In this document: positions 6,472-6,729 of the stretch, one piece after another
Numbering within the stretch: the stretch's first letter is position 1
How the letters are laid out: each line of letters opens with the position of its first letter
From: Burkholderiales bacterium
Lineage (GTDB): Bacteria > Pseudomonadota > Gammaproteobacteria > Burkholderiales > Burkholderiaceae_E
Assembly: GCA_027489195.1 (NCBI GenBank)
Contig: JAIYAG010000207.1
Span: 1-6,729, forward strand
DNA: 6,729 bases
Direction of reading: 5' to 3'
The notes under the pieces: generated by a model
The model's input: only the letters and a program-made list of their open reading frames with translations
Told to the model about the DNA's origin: nothing
Databases searched by the model: none
Program-made: the position numbers and the translations under genes

Positions 6472-6729
6472 CTAGTGGTTGTCGCGCGGCAGGCCCCGCG
6501 TGGTCGAGATCCGCTGGTACTTGATCGCGAAGTCCAGGCAGGCGCCGCTCGAGAGCTGCCCGACATGGCGTCGCTGCAGCTCCTGCCAAGGCGTCTGGCT
6601 CTGCAGATCGGGCGCCTTCCAGGCTGCGCGGCGCTCGGCGAGCTCGGCGTCGGAGATCATGATGTTCGCCGTGCGCCGGCCGAGGTCCACGCGCACCCGG
6701 TCGCCGGTGCGCAGCAGCGCGAGGCCGCC
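6472..6729 (-). CDS. IlvD/Edd-family dehydratase, C-terminal fragment (5' end beyond window)
   Basis: The C-terminal 85 residues of an iron-sulfur dehydratase of the dihydroxy-acid dehydratase / sugar-acid dehydratase family. It is cut by the window's right edge; the frame is open from the edge to the TAG at 6472. The sequence begins GGLALLRTGDRVRVDLGRR, matching the family's C-terminal barrel, where a GDxxxxDxxxR pattern is followed by SDAELAERRAAW. It ends in a tail with TPWQELQRRHVGQLSSGACL and RGLPRDNH, a type of ending seen in IlvD-like proteins of Burkholderiales. The cluster-binding cysteines and the N-terminal domain lie outside the window. It therefore cannot be told whether this is true IlvD (valine/isoleucine synthesis) or a dehydratase of sugar acids such as arabinonate. 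The tail differs from that of E. coli IlvD, so a paralogue is plausible. The exported hydrolase follows. Confidence 0.88.
   Translation of the reverse strand, partial: GGLALLRTGDRVRVDLGRRTANIMISDAELAERRAAWKAPDLQSQTPWQELQRRHVGQLSSGACLDFAIKYQRISTTRGLPRDNH

Noticed and set aside
4491..6566. A 691-codon minus-strand frame spanning the hydrolase and the antisense of the kinase
   Set aside because: It is out of frame with the hydrolase catalytic motifs and crosses two real genes. It is open only because stop codons are rare at this GC level.

Overview
The window is a GC-rich stretch (roughly two thirds G+C or more by eye). It looks chromosomal and comes from a proteobacterium, most likely a betaproteobacterium of the order Burkholderiales. 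The basis is codon use dominated by G/C in third positions, the style of the Liv-type transporter proteins (especially the periplasmic binding protein and the ATPase ending in YLGY), and the local gene mix. This is inference from protein character, not from a database match.

Layout. Positions 1-4162, minus strand, hold one tightly packed operon for a branched-chain amino acid-type (HAAT/Liv) ABC importer. It is transcribed in the order livG (ATPase), livF (ATPase), livH (permease), livM (permease), livK-like binding protein, which runs off the left edge. Junctions are 8-bp overlap, 11-bp gap, 4-bp ATGA overlap and 1-bp TGATG overlap, so translational coupling is likely. A good sigma70-type promoter (TTGCCA, 18 bp, TATAAG) lies about 60 bp upstream of livG. 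Its -10 box lies inside a perfect 12-bp palindrome, the only AT-rich patch in the neighbourhood.

Positions 4163-4374 are the divergent intergenic region. Positions 4375-5295, plus strand, encode a complete ROK-family sugar kinase, most like Mak-type fructokinases, with its zinc-binding motif intact. A 76-bp convergent gap (5296-5371) holds a short tandem repeat and a 7-bp GC-rich hairpin that may be a terminator. Positions 5372-6448, minus strand, encode an exported alpha/beta hydrolase resembling the PAF-acetylhydrolase/dienelactone hydrolase group. Just upstream of it, from 6472 to the right edge, is the C-terminal end of an IlvD/Edd-family dehydratase, probably in the same transcript.

How the genes work together. 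The importer would bring a small organic solute (amino acid, or another small carboxylate or amide) from periplasm to cytoplasm. The kinase phosphorylates a hexose, and the IlvD/Edd dehydratase acts on a dihydroxy acid or sugar acid. Nothing in the sequence ties the three units into one pathway. I see no mobile element, CRISPR array, RNA gene or toxin/defence module, and no clear sign of a previously undescribed system. The points most worth a second look are the palindromic promoter, the undetermined ligand of the binding protein, a His in the LivG P-loop, and the exported hydrolase coupled to the dehydratase gene.
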